DNA of 64,000 nucleotides from NCBI GenBank assembly GCA_003971905.1, contig RSEE01000011.1, positions 496,001-560,000 of the forward strand, read 5' to 3'. This document shows positions 42,179 through 54,372 of the stretch, piece by piece. Position numbers and translations under genes: made by a program. A model generated the notes under the pieces. It ran no database searches, was not told where the DNA came from, and saw nothing but the letters and a program-made list of their open reading frames with translations. The number at the start of each line of letters is the position of its first letter. Position 1 is the stretch's first letter. The stretch is from Moniliella sp. 'wahieum'. Lineage: Eukaryota > Basidiomycota > Moniliellomycetes > Moniliellales > Moniliellaceae.

Positions 42179-42836
42179 GCGGCTCAATCGGTGTTATGCA
42201 CGCGCTTTGCGTTTGGAGGCTCTCGACGCTAACAGCGGTGAATGGGCTAGCAGGCGCAAACGTCAAACGCGCTTCGTATTTGTCACGGCATCGCTCCACC
42301 AGTGTCGGCGGCATCCCCTTGACCCATCAGGGACGCCAGGGACCGCCAAGACAAGTAAGGGCCGCCAGAGGATGTGGGAAGCAACAAAAGCAGCTATCGA
42401 GAGGTATGTTATACCCTTTTCTCCGCAGGGTGCCAGCTCCGGTGCAAAGACCTGCGGAGGAAACAGCCGCTGCCGCCGTCGGGTTGGGTGGGGCCGGTGA
42501 AGCTTGAAGCTTGAAGCGGGGCGTGCGGGGCGGGCAAACACAGTGCTGAGGCCTCAGCTGTGGGCCTTCTGAGCTCTGGGATGGGGATGAGTCTTAGTCA
42601 AAAAAAGACGCAGGCAAAACGGCGCAGCCGATGAGATGGGTGATGGTGATGCAGATGTTTCTCCTCGCGTAGGCGCGCACTCGCATCCGGTCTGCTACCG
42701 ATCCTCGATCGGCATGCCACTGCCCTGCCCGGCAAAGCGGGGGCAAGGCCTGGCACAGCACCGATTGGAGCACGATGGGCCGGGGGGCAGTGTCCGCAGA
42801 CGAGGGCCTCGATGCGCGCGAATGGATGAGGGGGCG

Positions 42837-42863
42837 TGATGCATGATGCATGATGCATGATGG
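42837..42863. promoter_or_regulatory. TGATGCA heptamer array, nearly four units
   Basis: Three exact TGATGCA units and a terminal TGATGG, 460-490 bases upstream of the JEN1-like ATG. Confidence 0.5.
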
Positions 42864-43257
42864 ATGTGTGGCACGGTGCATGAGACTGGGCCGCTGCCAT
42901 GCGCTCCCCGCACGCGAGGAGGGAGGGCCGGCAGCTGCTGCCGACGGCCGAGCCAGAATGCTCGGAGCGGCTTTTTCGCACTTGCAAGCGGCGGGGGGCA
43001 GTGTCCTGTGTGATCCCCGCGTGCGGGCGGGGGCTTGGCGGGGCTGGGTGCGGAGATTGGGAGATAGTAGGAGACTGGCCCCCTGCGGAGAGAATGCACG
43101 GGGCCGCAGCGGGGCGGGCCCAGGCGGTGCGAGACTGGCGCCAAGCGGGGGGGCAAGGCAGGGCGGGCAGAGTAGGAACACGCCTGCGTGTCGAATAGGG
43201 TCGAATAGGTTGCCACTGCGTAGAGATCGCCGCGCGCTCTCTCTGCTCTCCCTCGGC

Positions 43258-43266
43258 TTTATAAGG
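43258..43266 (+). promoter_or_regulatory. TATA box of the JEN1-like gene
   Basis: TTTATAAGG, 57-65 bases before the ATG at 43323, in a strong core-promoter position. Confidence 0.6.
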
Positions 43267-43322
43267 CCCAACCGGCGCCCCCCCCCCACACACACACCAC
43301 CACCGCCCTCCCCAGCGCCGCC

Positions 43323-45080
43323 ATGTACGACTTCACCCATGGGCTCTTCAAGCTGCCCACGCGCGACCAGCGCATCGCCGACCGCCACGGCGAGACCAAC
43401 AACCCCATCAAGCTCGCCTGTATGCTCAACCTCAAGCAGTACATCTACCTCATCACCGGCATGCTCGCCTGGACGTGCGACGCACTTGACTTCTTCTCTG
43501 TGAGCCTCGCCAACACCCACCTCTCCGCTCTCTACGGCAAGTCGACCAACGACATTACCACCTCCATCACCTTGACCCTTCTCTTCCGCCCCTTGGTGCC
43601 GTCATCTTTGGCCTCATCTCCGACCGCTTTGGACGCAAGTGGCCCCTCTTTGTCAACCTTCTCTGCATTTCCGCTCTCTCTCTCTCCACCTCTTACTGCA
43701 AATCCTACGGGCCCTTCCTCGCTGTGGCTCGCTCTTTGGCATCTTTATGGGTACGTGGTCCTCTCCTTTCCCGAAAAAAAGACTCGAGACTAATGTGATC
43801 GCGCTTGCAGGTGGAATTTGGGGCATGGCCACAGCCACTGCATTGGAGAACATGCCTGCTGCCCCCCGTGGTCGTTCAGCGGCGTGCTGCAGCAATGCTA
43901 CGCCCTGGGCTACCTTGGCGGCCTCGGTCAATGTATCTGTGGTCAACCGGACAGGCAACTGGAAGATCCTTTTTGGTTTGGCGCGCTTTCTCACTCTTTG
44001 CTGCTGGAGTGCGCGCGATGTGTGGGAGTCGGAACTGTTCCTTGAACACAAGAAGGCACAGCAGGAAGCAGCCGAAGCGGGTGTCGATACTTCGACCGGA
44101 CCAAGGTCCGCAAGTATCCGCTGACATGGGCGACATGCTCAAGCAGCACTGGATCCGCCTGCATCTATGGTATCCTACTCATGTCAGGCTTTAACTGCTC
44201 GCCATTCTTCTCGTACGTCTCATATCATTTTCCCTCCCCACTACATCTCTCTGTATGCAACTTTTGGCTGACCTGTCCCACTATGTAATTAGAGGACTTG
44301 TACCCTACCATGATCGAGAAGGTCAAGCTTGCCACACTGCCCAGCAAGGAGGCAAGCCAACTGGCTTCCAAGGCCACCATCATTTCCAACTGTGGGGCCA
44401 TTGTCGGTGGTACCCTGGCCGGATACATTTCGCAATGGCTTGGCCGTCGTTTGACCATGGCCATCTTTGTCGTACTCGGGTGTACTCATCCCTGCCTGGA
44501 TCCTGCCTACCAGCTTTAGTGGTTTGGCTGCTGGCGCATTCTGGATCCGTTTGGCGTGCGTGCAGGGTGCATGGGGTGTGGTGCCCGTCTACCTCTCTGA
44601 GATTTCACCGCCTGGTTTTCGGGCAACCTATGGTGCCTGGCCTACCAACTGGGCACACATGGTCTCCTCCTCCTCGGCGCAGATCGAGACCGCGGTGGTG
44701 GGTGGGCATTACGATTGCCAACCCCCGCTTTGACCCCAGTAAGCCGCTGGCCAGACAACGAACCCCGCTTGCCCGATTACGCCACGGTATCGGGCATCTT
44801 GCTGGGAGTCGTGTGTGCGTACCTTTTGGCCGTGATTGTGGTCGGGAGGGAAGAGCACGGAGCCAAGTTTGAAGAGGATGCGTGGTGGGCACAAGACCCT
44901 CGGGCACCCAGCGAATCGAAGGCGAAGATGAAATTGAGCACGTGGGCGATCGGTTATGGCGCCGGCTGTTGATGCCCTCCGTCCAGCGACCGGCCCAGCG
45001 ACGAGAAGCTGGACAAGCAGTTGGATGAGAAGAAGACGATGCCTGAGACTGTGCACGTGAGTGCGCGTTGGGGGCGCTAG
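43323..45080 (+). CDS. JEN1: JEN1-like monocarboxylate (lactate/pyruvate) transporter
   Basis: MFS proton symporter of the plasma membrane. MYDFTHGLFKLPTRDQRIAD, then NPIKLACMLNLKQYIYLITG, WTCDALDFFSVSLANTHLSA, FGLISDRFGRKWPLFVNLLC, GGIWGMATATALENMPAAPR, LFSGVLQQCYALGYLGG, KYPLTW, DLYPTMIEKVKLA, SNCGAIVGGTLAGYISQWLG. These match Jen1's FDAFDFFCVSVA, DVHGRKWPFIVNL, GGIYGNAAATALED and LLSGILQQGYAFGYLLA. The C-tail DEKLDKQLDEKKTMPETVHV is hydrophilic. Introns: 43751-43810 (60 nt, joins FM/GGIWG) and one near 44213-44292 (GTACGT...TTAG), the latter leaving a one-base offset. Frame changes near 43590, 43870, 44480 and 44700. Strong TATA and a long upstream region fit regulated expression. Confidence 0.88.
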
Positions 45081-45561
45081 GCGCCTAGTTGCACCAGGTC
45101 GCACCTGCATACACCTTCCCCGCTCTTTCCAGTCCCTCCGCCATCTTCAGTATACCACACCTGCTCGCTGTACCATGCCTCCCTGATCGACCTGATCGCT
45201 CCCTCCCCCTCGCTCCGGCACCTCAGGCTTGCATCAAGCTTCTTACGATCCTTCATGATCTGTGTACATTTGACCTCCCCGATCCTTCCCATTCGCCCCC
45301 ACCCTGCTCCGTTCCTGCATCAGTTTCAGCCGTCTCTCTTTAGTAGAGTAGGTTGAAGTCAATGATGATCGATATGCACAAGGCGCCCTATTCTATATGC
45401 GATGTTTGCTCGTTGTAGCGAAGATCAGACGTTCCAGGAAGTTCCATCTGGGTGACATAGACGTGGTCCAGACTAGCCATGCATGCTTTGAGCATGCTTG
45501 TTAGTACCGCTTTGCCTCCATCCCACTGGCAACATGTGGTGATTATACAGCTATAATCACC
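45081..45561. other. Spacer downstream of JEN1-like gene
   Basis: 481 bases; no ORF continuing either neighbour was found. The missing N-terminal part of the ECI-like gene was sought here in all plus frames and not seen. Confidence 0.5.
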
Positions 45562-46551
45562 ATGGGCCAAATACAAGCCAGGGGCAATTTTTTCTCCAAT
45601 GGGGTCGATCTGGACCTAGCCCTGCGTTCGCACGGCTTGTTTGACCATCCGTTTGCTGCGACGTTGCAGCACCTCATGACGTTTCCCATCCCCACCGTGA
45701 TGAGACCTGGAGTCCTGATGGTTCTCGAGGGTGATGCAATCGCACTGGTGGTGGTGGTCTAAGCCAACCATCAACGCCTACTCAGAGGAACATCAAGCAG
45801 AGTCGCCGCCAGGGGCTAAGCTGCGGAACAAGGAAAAACAGGAGAGAGAAAACAACGGAACTCCCAGGCCTGAGGAGGAACTGAAGGGACGTTGGCCAAA
45901 ACACGAGCCACCCGATGGCTCAACACACCCCCTTGCCTCGTTGAGGGAGCATGCGTTTGCTGGTGCGTCGGCTTTGGACGATTACCGATTACCGGGCAAT
46001 GCACGCGCATCGCGGGTTCCTCTGTATGAATCAAATTTGAGTTGGGGCTCGCATCCCAGCAGCCATGGCGGCCATGCTGATGTCGGGCTAGGTGCAGCGC
46101 AAAGTTGGGTTCGAAGGACATCGGTTTGCCGGACCCGAAGCGGAGCAGGATGGGTTGGTCGATTACCGGTTACCTCGTTCCGACCAAAGAGGGTTCTGTC
46201 TCTGCAGATCACATTCCCCACTTGACCCCCTCGCCCTCCACCGCTCTCTCCACTTCGCCAACCAGCTCCGTCCCCTGGATGCCAAGGCCGCCTATAGGCC
46301 AACAAGGCAGTCCTCTATGCCGACGCCTTGGCTGTCATGAAAACCAAGTATGTCCCGTCACTCCCACCGCTCCTCCCTGCCCCGCAGTCCCGCTGGCCCG
46401 AGCGAACGGCACTCGCCCCCACGTACTGTGTTACAGGGAAGACGACGCGGTGGCCCACTCTAAGCAGTTGTGCGAGCCGATGGCGCGGATCGAGCAATGT
46501 GCAGTACCACGAAAGCGACAGGAACAATCAATCATCAGGAAGCTGGGTTGA
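45562..46551 (+). pseudogene. ECI1: Enoyl-CoA isomerase (ECI/crotonase)-like gene, incomplete
   Basis: Crotonase-fold fragments resembling peroxisomal delta3-delta2-enoyl-CoA isomerases used for unsaturated fatty acid oxidation. GNFFSNGVDLDLALRSHGLF and LMTFPIPTVM match the family's KFFSNGLDLE and LTFPMPTVA. HAFAGASALDDYRLPGNARA matches GHAFAGG...DYRLMR. WGSHPSSHGGHADV and KVGFEGHRFAGPEAEQDGLV match the Leu/Gly-rich loop and the helix-GPEA-GLVD block. The first about 60 residues of the fold are missing, about 200 bases of unrelated sequence separate PTVM from HAFAGA, and the frame changes several times. The C-terminus carries no obvious SKL. It may be a pseudogene or a badly resolved gene with an unplaced intron. 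Convergent with APC11. Confidence 0.5.
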
Positions 46552-46619
46552 GGAAGGATTCTGAATACAGGAAGTAGAAGGTCGACACAAGACCTCTTAA
46601 GTCACCCTCGTCGATCGGA

Positions 46620-46989
46620 CTACTGCTGCATATCTGCCCCTCCGGGGGTGGCAGCCGGGTCATCCTCTGCCAGAGGCAAGTTAACGTCAAGCTCTGCGCG
46701 ATGCACACTACGAGAGAAAAGAGAGGTGTGGAGGGGGCGGCAACTGACGTACGCCAAGACCGTTTGCACATGGGGCAGAACGCATTGGAGTGAAGCCAGG
46801 TTTGGATGCAGTGGGTGTGGAACACGTGTGAACAACCCCCACCGAAACGGGGCAGTCGACGCCCGGGACGCGACAGGTGGCACAAGTGCCATCAAAGTTG
46901 TTCTGGCAGATGCCGCACACTTCGTCCGGGTCCTTCACGTCCCATACCCAGTACCCCACCGGGCGCCACGCCGTCACGTCCACCTTCAT
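46620..46989 (-). CDS. APC11: Anaphase-promoting complex RING subunit APC11
   Basis: Catalytic RING-H2 protein of the APC/C ubiquitin ligase. MKVDVTAWRPVGYWVWDVKD, then EVCGICQNNFDGTCATCRVP, GVDCPV, GCSHVFHTHCIQTWLHSN and FCPMCKRSW reproduce the MKVKI...CGICRMAFNGCCPDCKVPGDDCP...HCFHMHCILKWL...CPMCRQEW order, including the extra zinc-binding Cys of APC11. A probable intron follows W in KRSW (GTACGTCAG...TCGTAG), and the tail then reads RAELDVNLPLAEDDPAATPG to a stop at 46620. A frame change lies near 46850 between the two Cys-rich halves. Confidence 0.92.
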
Positions 46990-47542
46990 CCTCCCGCCCG
47001 CTGCGTCGTGGTGGAGGTGGATTGGACTTTCCACCTCCATCAACACGACCAACCAGCAGCGCGTGCGAGCAAGCGAAACGCAGTGGTTACGTAAGTTCAC
47101 GTGCACAGAGCCTCCTCGTCATCGGAGGGCGTGCCGTGGTTTCCGCGTCGCACCGTCCCTTGGCTCTCCAGCACGAGCTCCGGGGTGGAGGAAGTGGCAC
47201 GAATCCCAGGCGCATGAACGGTGGGCCCACTGCCTCCGCTGAAGACCAAGGATTCGGCCGCCCTGGGTGCGATGGCGAAGGCAGCCGAGATCAGGGGAGG
47301 CCTCGGACGCCAAAAAAATATCAGATGCCGGCCCGTGCGCTGCCCACACTGCCCCTGGGCCAGGGCGCGGCAACCTGGGCGGTCCGCAGCTGCGAGGGTT
47401 GCTTCGCAGTCGATCGTTCAGTAGTCACCGAGTCACCATTATCCTCGGGCATAGCGTCACCCTCGTGGTTATATATACGCAGCATGCCCTCTACTCGATC
47501 CCCCCGCTTGCCCATCACGCCTTTGAGCTGGAAGCATCCCCA
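46990..47542. other. Divergent region APC11/DUF4097-like gene
   Basis: 553 bases. A minus-strand frame is open over about 47090-47340 (reading AAFAIAPRAAESLVFSGG) but lacks a start codon and known domain. An ATATATA run near 47470 is the likely TATA of the downstream gene; a CACGTGCAC lies at 47099. Confidence 0.45.
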
Positions 47543-49152
47543 ATGAGCACAGAGCAAACCAGCCTGCTTCCTCAGCCGGTGCCCGCGGCCTCCGCCCACC
47601 CCATGCCGCGCTGGATGGGGAGTACGCGGAACCTTGCCAAGCGGCGCTCTCTGGGACGGATCTTGGGCTACGCTGTGGGCCTGGCCATGCTGGTTACGTT
47701 TTATCTCGCCTGGTCCGGCCACTGGTTTGGCCGCTCGCACACCGGGCACGATGTTCCCCGGAGCAAGCCCCCTGCGGTGCCGACCGACGAGGGTGCCATC
47801 CTTGCCACCGCGCAGTGGAGCGACGTGCGTCGGCCGCGCCACGGCCGCTTGGGAGACGGGCTGAAACGCCGTTATGTGCGTACGGCCGACTTGACGTTTG
47901 ACGCGCCCGACCAGCTCTTTTTCCACAGCTTTGGTGCACGTCATTTCACTTCCTTTTCTCTTCTCGGAGAGGGCATAATGGGTCCGTCGCGGTACACGTC
48001 GAGGCTTGGGCAGACGAGGCGTGGGTGCTGGAGAATGAGTTGACCATCGTTGCCCTCAATTCGTCCAAGGGTACCCATGGCGTCGGTGTCTATTCCAACC
48101 ATCACCCTTTCCACTCGACCCACCACAACATCCACGTCGATCTCACCGCCCATTTGCCTCAAGCAAACGGCGCGGAGCGGGGCGCACTTAAGCGGATCGA
48201 CGTTCGTGGTGATGCAGCCAGCTTCACTGCGGAGGATGTGGCATTGGATGTGGGTGCAATGGACATCAATGTCAAGGTGGGCAACATCAAATTGTTGGGG
48301 GTACGTTCACATCCTGTCGGATACGGATCTAAGCGCAGGAGTGCAACCCACTGACCTTATATGGTACTTTTGCTTCTAGGTTGTTCCAGTACGACGCTCC
48401 TGCAACTCTGGTCTAATGCTGGCTCGATCCAGGCACCCGGAGCGGTCAAGACCGAAACTCTCGTGGCCAAGTCGGATGTGGGCACGATCGAGTTTGGGCA
48501 GGTGAGCGCGGCGGCCTATGCCCTGTTCCAGTCACAAAGCGGCACTGTGACAGTGGACAAGGTTCATGCGCCGAAGGTGGATCTGAAGGCGGATGTGGGA
48601 TCAGTAAAGATTACCAGGGCCGCTGTGGTCCAGCACCTTACGCTTCACAGCAACACGGGCACTGTCTCTGTCGCGGGTCTCACCCCCGTTCTGTTCCCGA
48701 AAAGCAAAGACGAGGCCACAGTTTCTCTTACCTCGAATCTCGGGTGGGTTAAGGCCGTCTTTACGGACGAGTACGAAGAATCGGAGGACGATGTTAAGAC
48801 GACCCCTGCTGAGCACGTCATTTCCACTTTGGAGAGCGAAACGGGATCGGTGTATACAGTGTACCCTCCCTCGTTTGCCGGTACCGTCAATGCCAGCTCG
48901 GACACTGGCAGCGTACATGTGGCCTGGGAGAAAGCGAACTCTTCGCGCGATTGGGCTTGGAACCATCAGAAGTCATTGTTGGGTGAGAAGTACGAAGGCT
49001 GTGTCTTTACTGTTTCTCATGATGATGCCCAGTTCCAAGCGGAAGCTCCTCGGCTCGACACCACTTCGTTGCCATCCCGCTGTGAGATCGAGAAGGTGCC
49101 GTCCCAGACGCGCTTGCACTCTGACTTAGGATCGATCCAGATTACATTTTGA
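47543..49152 (+). CDS. Type II membrane protein with DUF4097-like beta-repeat ectodomain
   Basis: Not assigned to a pathway. A 40-residue N-tail (MSTEQTSLLPQPVP...) precedes a single membrane helix (LGYAVGLAMLVTFYLAWSGHWF, about residues 36-57). The rest is a long stretch of repeated short beta-strand units with Gly turns: IKLLG, SNAGSIQ, SDVGTIEF, SQSGTVTV, ADVGSVKI, SNTGTVSV, ETGSVYTVY, SDTGSVHVAW. This xxxG(T/S)(V/I)xV pattern is that of DUF4097/DUF2807 adhesin-like folds. Upstream strands include ELTIVALNSS and TAHLPQANGAERGALKRIDV. An intron begins at 48301 (GTACGTTC) and ends near 48379 with a one-base offset after it. Other frame changes lie near 47935 and 48400. ATATATA near 47470 is a likely TATA. 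Stop at 49152. Confidence 0.7.
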
Positions 49153-49384
49153 AGACCAGAAGCCACAGTCTCTGGCGACGTCGGGTTGAACGAAAAGCAA
49201 GTATATCTACAAGTAACGGAAATGTATATATCGTGTGAATAGCATCCCTTCAAGCAGTGAGTGTAAGTTAATGAGGAGGGAACTGGCTACGGAAGGGACC
49301 CTGCTGTGTGCATAGACTGGCAAGCGATAAAATGCATTCGAGACTTGAATGGGGGAGAGGGAGTGGAAGATGCGACCTCTCTGC

Positions 49385-52300
49385 CTATATGATCGTCACG
49401 CGCCGCTCCCACCAGCGCTCACGCCGGACGCAACTGAGCGTCGCCGGGGGTGCCCATGCCGAGAGGCGAATGGCAGCGGCAAAGAACCATTCTTGACGGG
49501 GACTCCAGGCCTGGCCTGGGTTGCGGAACGAGTTGCGCAGCAAGCGTCCCAGCTGCTCGCGTAGCGCCAGGAGCAGCACCAGCGACCGCAGGCTGCCCAG
49601 TCGCACCCGCACCTTCTTGTCCAGCACCAGCGTCAGCGCCCCCAACCGGGCTCCCCCCCCCGCACATCAGCAACAGCGCCCGGTCGTCCAGCGGCGCCGT
49701 CTCGCACGCATACAAGCGCCGACTGCGCAGCAGCGTAAAGTACAGCAAGTGATGCACGCTCGACGGCAACTCGTCCCCCAGCCGCCGGCGTGCATTCACG
49801 CTGCCCGGGTGGATTGCGATCGGCTGCTGACTGCCAATCGTGCGCATCGCATTCGTGCTCTTCTCGAGCGCCACCACCTTAGGGTACAGCCCTGCCGCCG
49901 CGGCCGCATGGATGATACTGGCGCTGGAGCCATACTCGTTGTATGCCGCTGGCACCGCCGTAAACCGCGGCCGACCCCACCCGCGCACCCGGACCCGCGC
50001 CAGCTCTTTCCGTGCGCCGCCGGGACCGAGACGAATCCAGCGTCGATCAGGTACAGCAAGTACTGTTGCCGTAGCTCTTCCATTTCGCCTAGCGTCTGGG
50101 CGAAAGGAAATTCTTTTGGCAGAATTGCCGACCCACGTGGTTCCCCACCGCCCGTTTCCAACTGTTGAACGCATTCGCCACCGTCAGCAGGTCCGAGTCG
50201 GCAATTTTGAAGCCCTGCTTGGCCGCATCTGCACGGTTCTCCTTCCCCAGCGGCGCCACAAAGGGAGACTTGGCGTTGAGCGCCGCTGTGATGGTCAGGG
50301 CCGCATCCAGGCATCGCATCGACGTGGCGACAAGCAGGAACTTGCCCATGTGCACGTCGAGCGGAAGCTTGCTCAGGTGCCGGCCGAGCGGAGTGATCTC
50401 CTCTGTTGTGGTGAGTGCTTTGACTTCGACCAGCGCGGCAACAGCCCGTTGCACATTCACAGCCGTTGGGGATCGAGTGCTTGCGACAAGGCATTCTCAA
50501 TCGACGTGCCAATCTTGATTTTCATGACCTTGAGTTTGAGTGCCAGTCTTGAAGCGACAAGCGTAGCATCTCGGGAAGTGGGTGTTCCTCCATGTGGTGC
50601 TCATACCGGAATTTGGTAAAGGTGGAAGCACAGCCTTCCTGCACACGGCCCGCACGGCCACGGCGCTGCTTGGCGTTCGACTTGGCATGAAGCAGTCGAC
50701 CAACCGCGAAATCTGGCGCTTCTCATCGAACCGCATCTCCCGATGCCGCCCCGAGTCAATAACGCACGTCACGTCCGGGATCGTCACACCCGTTTCAGCA
50801 ATGTTGGTCGAGATGACGATCTTGCGCGTTCCTTCGGGCGGAACTTCAAACACCTGTTGTTGGCTGTCGCTACTGAGCGACGAATGGAGCGGGTAAATGC
50901 GGAAGCCGCGGTCAAAGCGAGGATGCCCAATCAACACGTCGTGCAGGGCGCGAATGTCGGCCAACCCCGGCATAAAAACGAGGACGGCCTTGCTGAACCG
51001 CTGGTACTCGGGCGTATCAAAGCAGATCTGCTCCAGAAGCTTGACGATCAGCTCGTGGTTGACCACATTCTGGTTCATCCGATCAATCATCTCAATCGTC
51101 TTTGGCGAGTAGACGCGGCCTTCTCCCGAACCCGAACTGGAGGCCAGTGCCGCTGCATCTTCCTCTTCTTCCCCGTCTCCTTCTCCTTCTCCATCGTCAA
51201 CGTCTTCATCAAGGTCCTTGCTGCGCTTTAGTTTGGCCAGGTTGCTCTTCTTCTGCGCGGCAGATATTCCGTTCTTGTTCACGTCCCTCCGCTCGTACTG
51301 CGAATTGGGCTCTACCACATATTTGCACAATTCCACCGCGTCTTCGAGGTGCTCCACTTGCACGGGGAATGTGCGTCCAGGAACCGAAGGGTAGGACAGC
51401 CACCAAAGTAGCGCTAATCCGCTCCGCATCCAACGTGGCGGACATGAGCACAACTTTGAGCTCGGGCTTGGCCGCCATCAGGCTCTTGAGGATGATCAAG
51501 AGGAAATCCGACTCGATCGAACGCTCATGAACCTCATCGATAATGATGTGGGTAATGTCCTTGAAGCCGTCACCTTCAAGCATCCGGAGAACAATACCGT
51601 TGGTGGCGTAGATCAAGCGTGCATCCCGCCCGACACTGCTCTCCAGACGGATCGCATATCCTACCAGACTCTCTGCGGTACCCACAGCATGCTTGGCCTC
51701 ACCCAACTCGGCCGAGACACGTTCGGCTAACGAGATGGCCGAAATCCGACGGGGCTCGGTACAGTAAATCTTGCATGGCTGGGAGCGACTCAAGCAATGT
51801 TCGAGAATGTACGCAGGCACTTGCGTCGACTTACCGCAACCCGTTTCGCCCGACAAGACAAACACTTGGTTGTGATCGAGAATGTCGAGAATGTGATCGC
51901 GATACGCATAAATTGGCAACTGCTCCCGGCCAGGTCGCATCGCCTCGTACGCGGGGGAAGCTTGACGCGTCTCGAGAGCTTCGCGCAGACGTGCCGTCGT
52001 ACGTTCGCTCGGGCGCTTGGATTGGAGGGAAAGCGTGGTTTGTCCCTCATCCGCTGCGGGCTTGGCTTTGGCGGGCGTTGCAGTAGATGGAGGAGGGGCA
52101 GGCGCCTCAACCAACCGCGGTTCAACCAAGTCTTTGACCCGGGCCAAGGTCTGGCGCGCCGCCGTGCTCCGCTCCCGCGAACGACAATTCTCAATCTGGT
52201 CCCCCACTCACGGTAGCCTGCACCGAGCATCCGTTGAACTGGACGGTCTTGTTCAATGCAGTTGAGAGCCAGGGTAGAGGTCAAGTCATGGGCTTGTGCC

Positions 52301-54372
52301 TTGGTCTCGGCACACTCGCCTGTCATGGTAAATGTGTCGATGAAAACCATGTCGGGAGCACGCCGTTGAGAGATGGGAAGGGCCGCTTGCGCCGATGCCA
52401 CATGGGGGCCCGTCCACTGCACCGTCAACTTACTGCGGAAGAAGCGACCAGGTCCATTCAACGTCTCGTACTTTGCGGTCGCCGTGGGATCAAGCCGGCG
52501 CAAGGTCTGTAGCAGTAGGCTCTGGGGTGTGTTTCCTCCATTCTTGGTTTTGGGGGGCAACTTGCGTACTGTCACTGTCGCTTGGGGCTCGCTGTCCTTG
52601 CTTGTTTCCCCGGGATCTTGGAACATCCTTACCAGTCCCTCCTCATCCTCCTCCGGCTTGGAGACGGGTGCAACTGTATCGGGGATAGATTTGTTGTCCC
52701 CTTCCTCCTGGGACGAGGAAGACGTCTCCTCATCAGAAGCGGGGGGTTGCGTAGCAGCCTCAGTAACCGCCTTAGCCGCCGCCGCTTCCTCTGCCTGTTT
52801 CTTCTTCTCCGCCGCCTCTTGCTCGGCGAGTGCGATGATTTGTTCCCAATTCTCCTTCCCGGCACGAGAGCGGTCACTGGCACGCTGCTTCCCCAGCGCG
52901 GCAGTCAAGACACTCTCGGCTGCCGCAGCGTTGAAGCGAGGTACCTTCTCCGCCTCGGCGATTCGCGCGTACAGACTGCCATGGACTTGCCGAACAACCT
53001 TGGCCGTCTCGAATCCAACCCTTGTGGATTGAGCAAGTGGGCTTGGCCGAGCGCGCGCTTCATCTGGGCATACACCTCCTCCACCTTATTGGTCCAGATC
53101 TTGGTTGCCACCCAGGCTTTGATTGCGCCGGCAGTGATTACATCCAACTCCCCCTCCTCATCAGTGAGGTGGGCTTGAGCCTCATTCGCAAGAGAAAGCG
53201 CATGCTTGAGCAGCTCCCTCACCCGGAACATCGGAAGGATGATCGTCTCGTCCGAAGGAGGCTGAATTGTCCGTTTCTTTTTCCTCCCTGCTCTTGTGCT
53301 CCCTCTCCCTCAACTGCGGGGGCAGGGGAAGGCACAAAATTCGCTTCACTGGCCTTGGTGATCGTACGCTGGAACGTATACGCCGGATGGGAGGGTGGGA
53401 TACTGCGATCCAACACGGCCACATCTTCTTCCCCAGTACCAGCACCTGGACTGGCGCTCACCATTGCCTTGGTCGCTGCTTCCAGCTCCTCTTCAGACAG
53501 ACGGATGGCGAGGTAGGTCAGGCAGTCCTCCAACTCAAACCGGGGTGCGTTCCGTAGCGCCATTTCGGTCTGCTCTTGAGAGTAGCCAAGCTTGAGCAAG
53601 AGGCCACGTGTGACAAGCGCACGGGGCAAAGCCTTGTCCAGTGGTTGGGTCGCATCCTTCAACGGTGGAGGAGGAAGCGTCTCCCACTCGGGCGCCGGGG
53701 GGTGAGAAGGCACAGTTGCAGCCTCCGGTTCTGCAGCAACAATCCCAGTCTCGGTGGATACGACAGCACCAGGAACGAATTCGGCAGCTTCGGCTGAAAG
53801 CGGAGTACCGTCTTGTTTGGGCTTGTCATTGTTCCTATTAGCAGATGTTTCCTTTTCCTCCTCAACGGGCTTGTCCTTGTCCTCCGCTTCTGGCACACGA
53901 TAGGAGTACGATACAAGGTCCAGCAGCTCCTCCCGCAGATCGGGCTCGAAGTCAAAGGACAAGAGCGTATCGGCCTGACGCTGGTCAAACTCCAGCGTCT
54001 GTACGGAGGTTCAAATCCGGTCAGTTGAGAGAAGAGAGCATAACCAGGGGAGACCAACGCACCTTCCACAGCTTGGCAATTTCCTTATCGGCTTTGTCCC
54101 AGTACTGGTTCACCAAGTCTTGCAGAAGCTGTTGCTCAGTATCGTCTTCATCGAAACCATACAACGACTGGCAAGAGGGAGAGCCCTTGTCCTTTTCCTT
54201 GTCCTTGTCACTTGAGACGGGCGCGGCAGTGTCCTTGCCTTGAGGGCGAGCAGATGGGGACGGGGCCGCAGCGGACGGGGGTTGTGCAGCTGCCTTCTTG
54301 GGAACCGACGTGGTCGCAAACCCACGATTGATGCCAGGAGGCGCCTTGAGGGTAGGCTTCTTTCTTTGCCAT
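49385..54372 (-). CDS. DHX29: DHX29-type DEAH-box helicase
   Basis: Large 40S-associated DExH helicase that helps initiation on structured mRNAs. The start is near 54372 (MAKK with a one-base slip into KKPTLKAPPGINRGFATTSV). N-terminal acidic/basic region; UBA-like LKLGYSQEQTEMALRNAPRF; HPAYTFQRTITKASEANFVP. The helicase core: LSGETGCGKSTQVPAYILEH, YCTEPRRISAISLAERVSAE, YATNGIVLRMLE, IIIDEVHERSIESDFLLIIL, VVLMSATLDAERI, VLVFMPGLADIRALHDVL, ISTNIAETGVTIPDVTCVID, and NAKQRRGRAGRVQEGCA in an adjacent frame. HA2/OB: EITPLGRHLSKLPLDVHMGK. An acidic insert of about 50 residues (DLDEDVDDGEGEGDGEEEED) lies between the RecA lobes. Intron 53999-54062 (64 nt). Length about 1,640 codons, on the long side. 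Frame changes near 53240, 53000, 52100, 51390, 50700 and 49800-50150. Confidence 0.85.

Larger units (their letters stand above)
41662..43322. other. Long divergent intergenic region MLH3/JEN1-like
   Basis: 1.66 kb, the second longest gene-free stretch. It holds three heptamer arrays (41999, 42165, 42837), several GATC/ATCGAT-rich bases near 41960-41990, and a TATA box before the transporter gene. ORFs here of up to 308 codons are Arg/Pro/Ser-rich with no domain and overlap in many frames. No gene supported. Confidence 0.55.

Noticed and set aside
42594-43520. Minus-strand 308-codon ORF upstream of and overlapping the JEN1-like gene
   Set aside because: Low-complexity Arg/Pro/Ser/His composition, no domain, and it overlaps the conserved transporter N-terminus.
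46806-47546. Plus-strand 246-codon ORF over APC11
   Set aside because: Antisense of the conserved APC11 gene and Pro/Arg/Ser-rich elsewhere.
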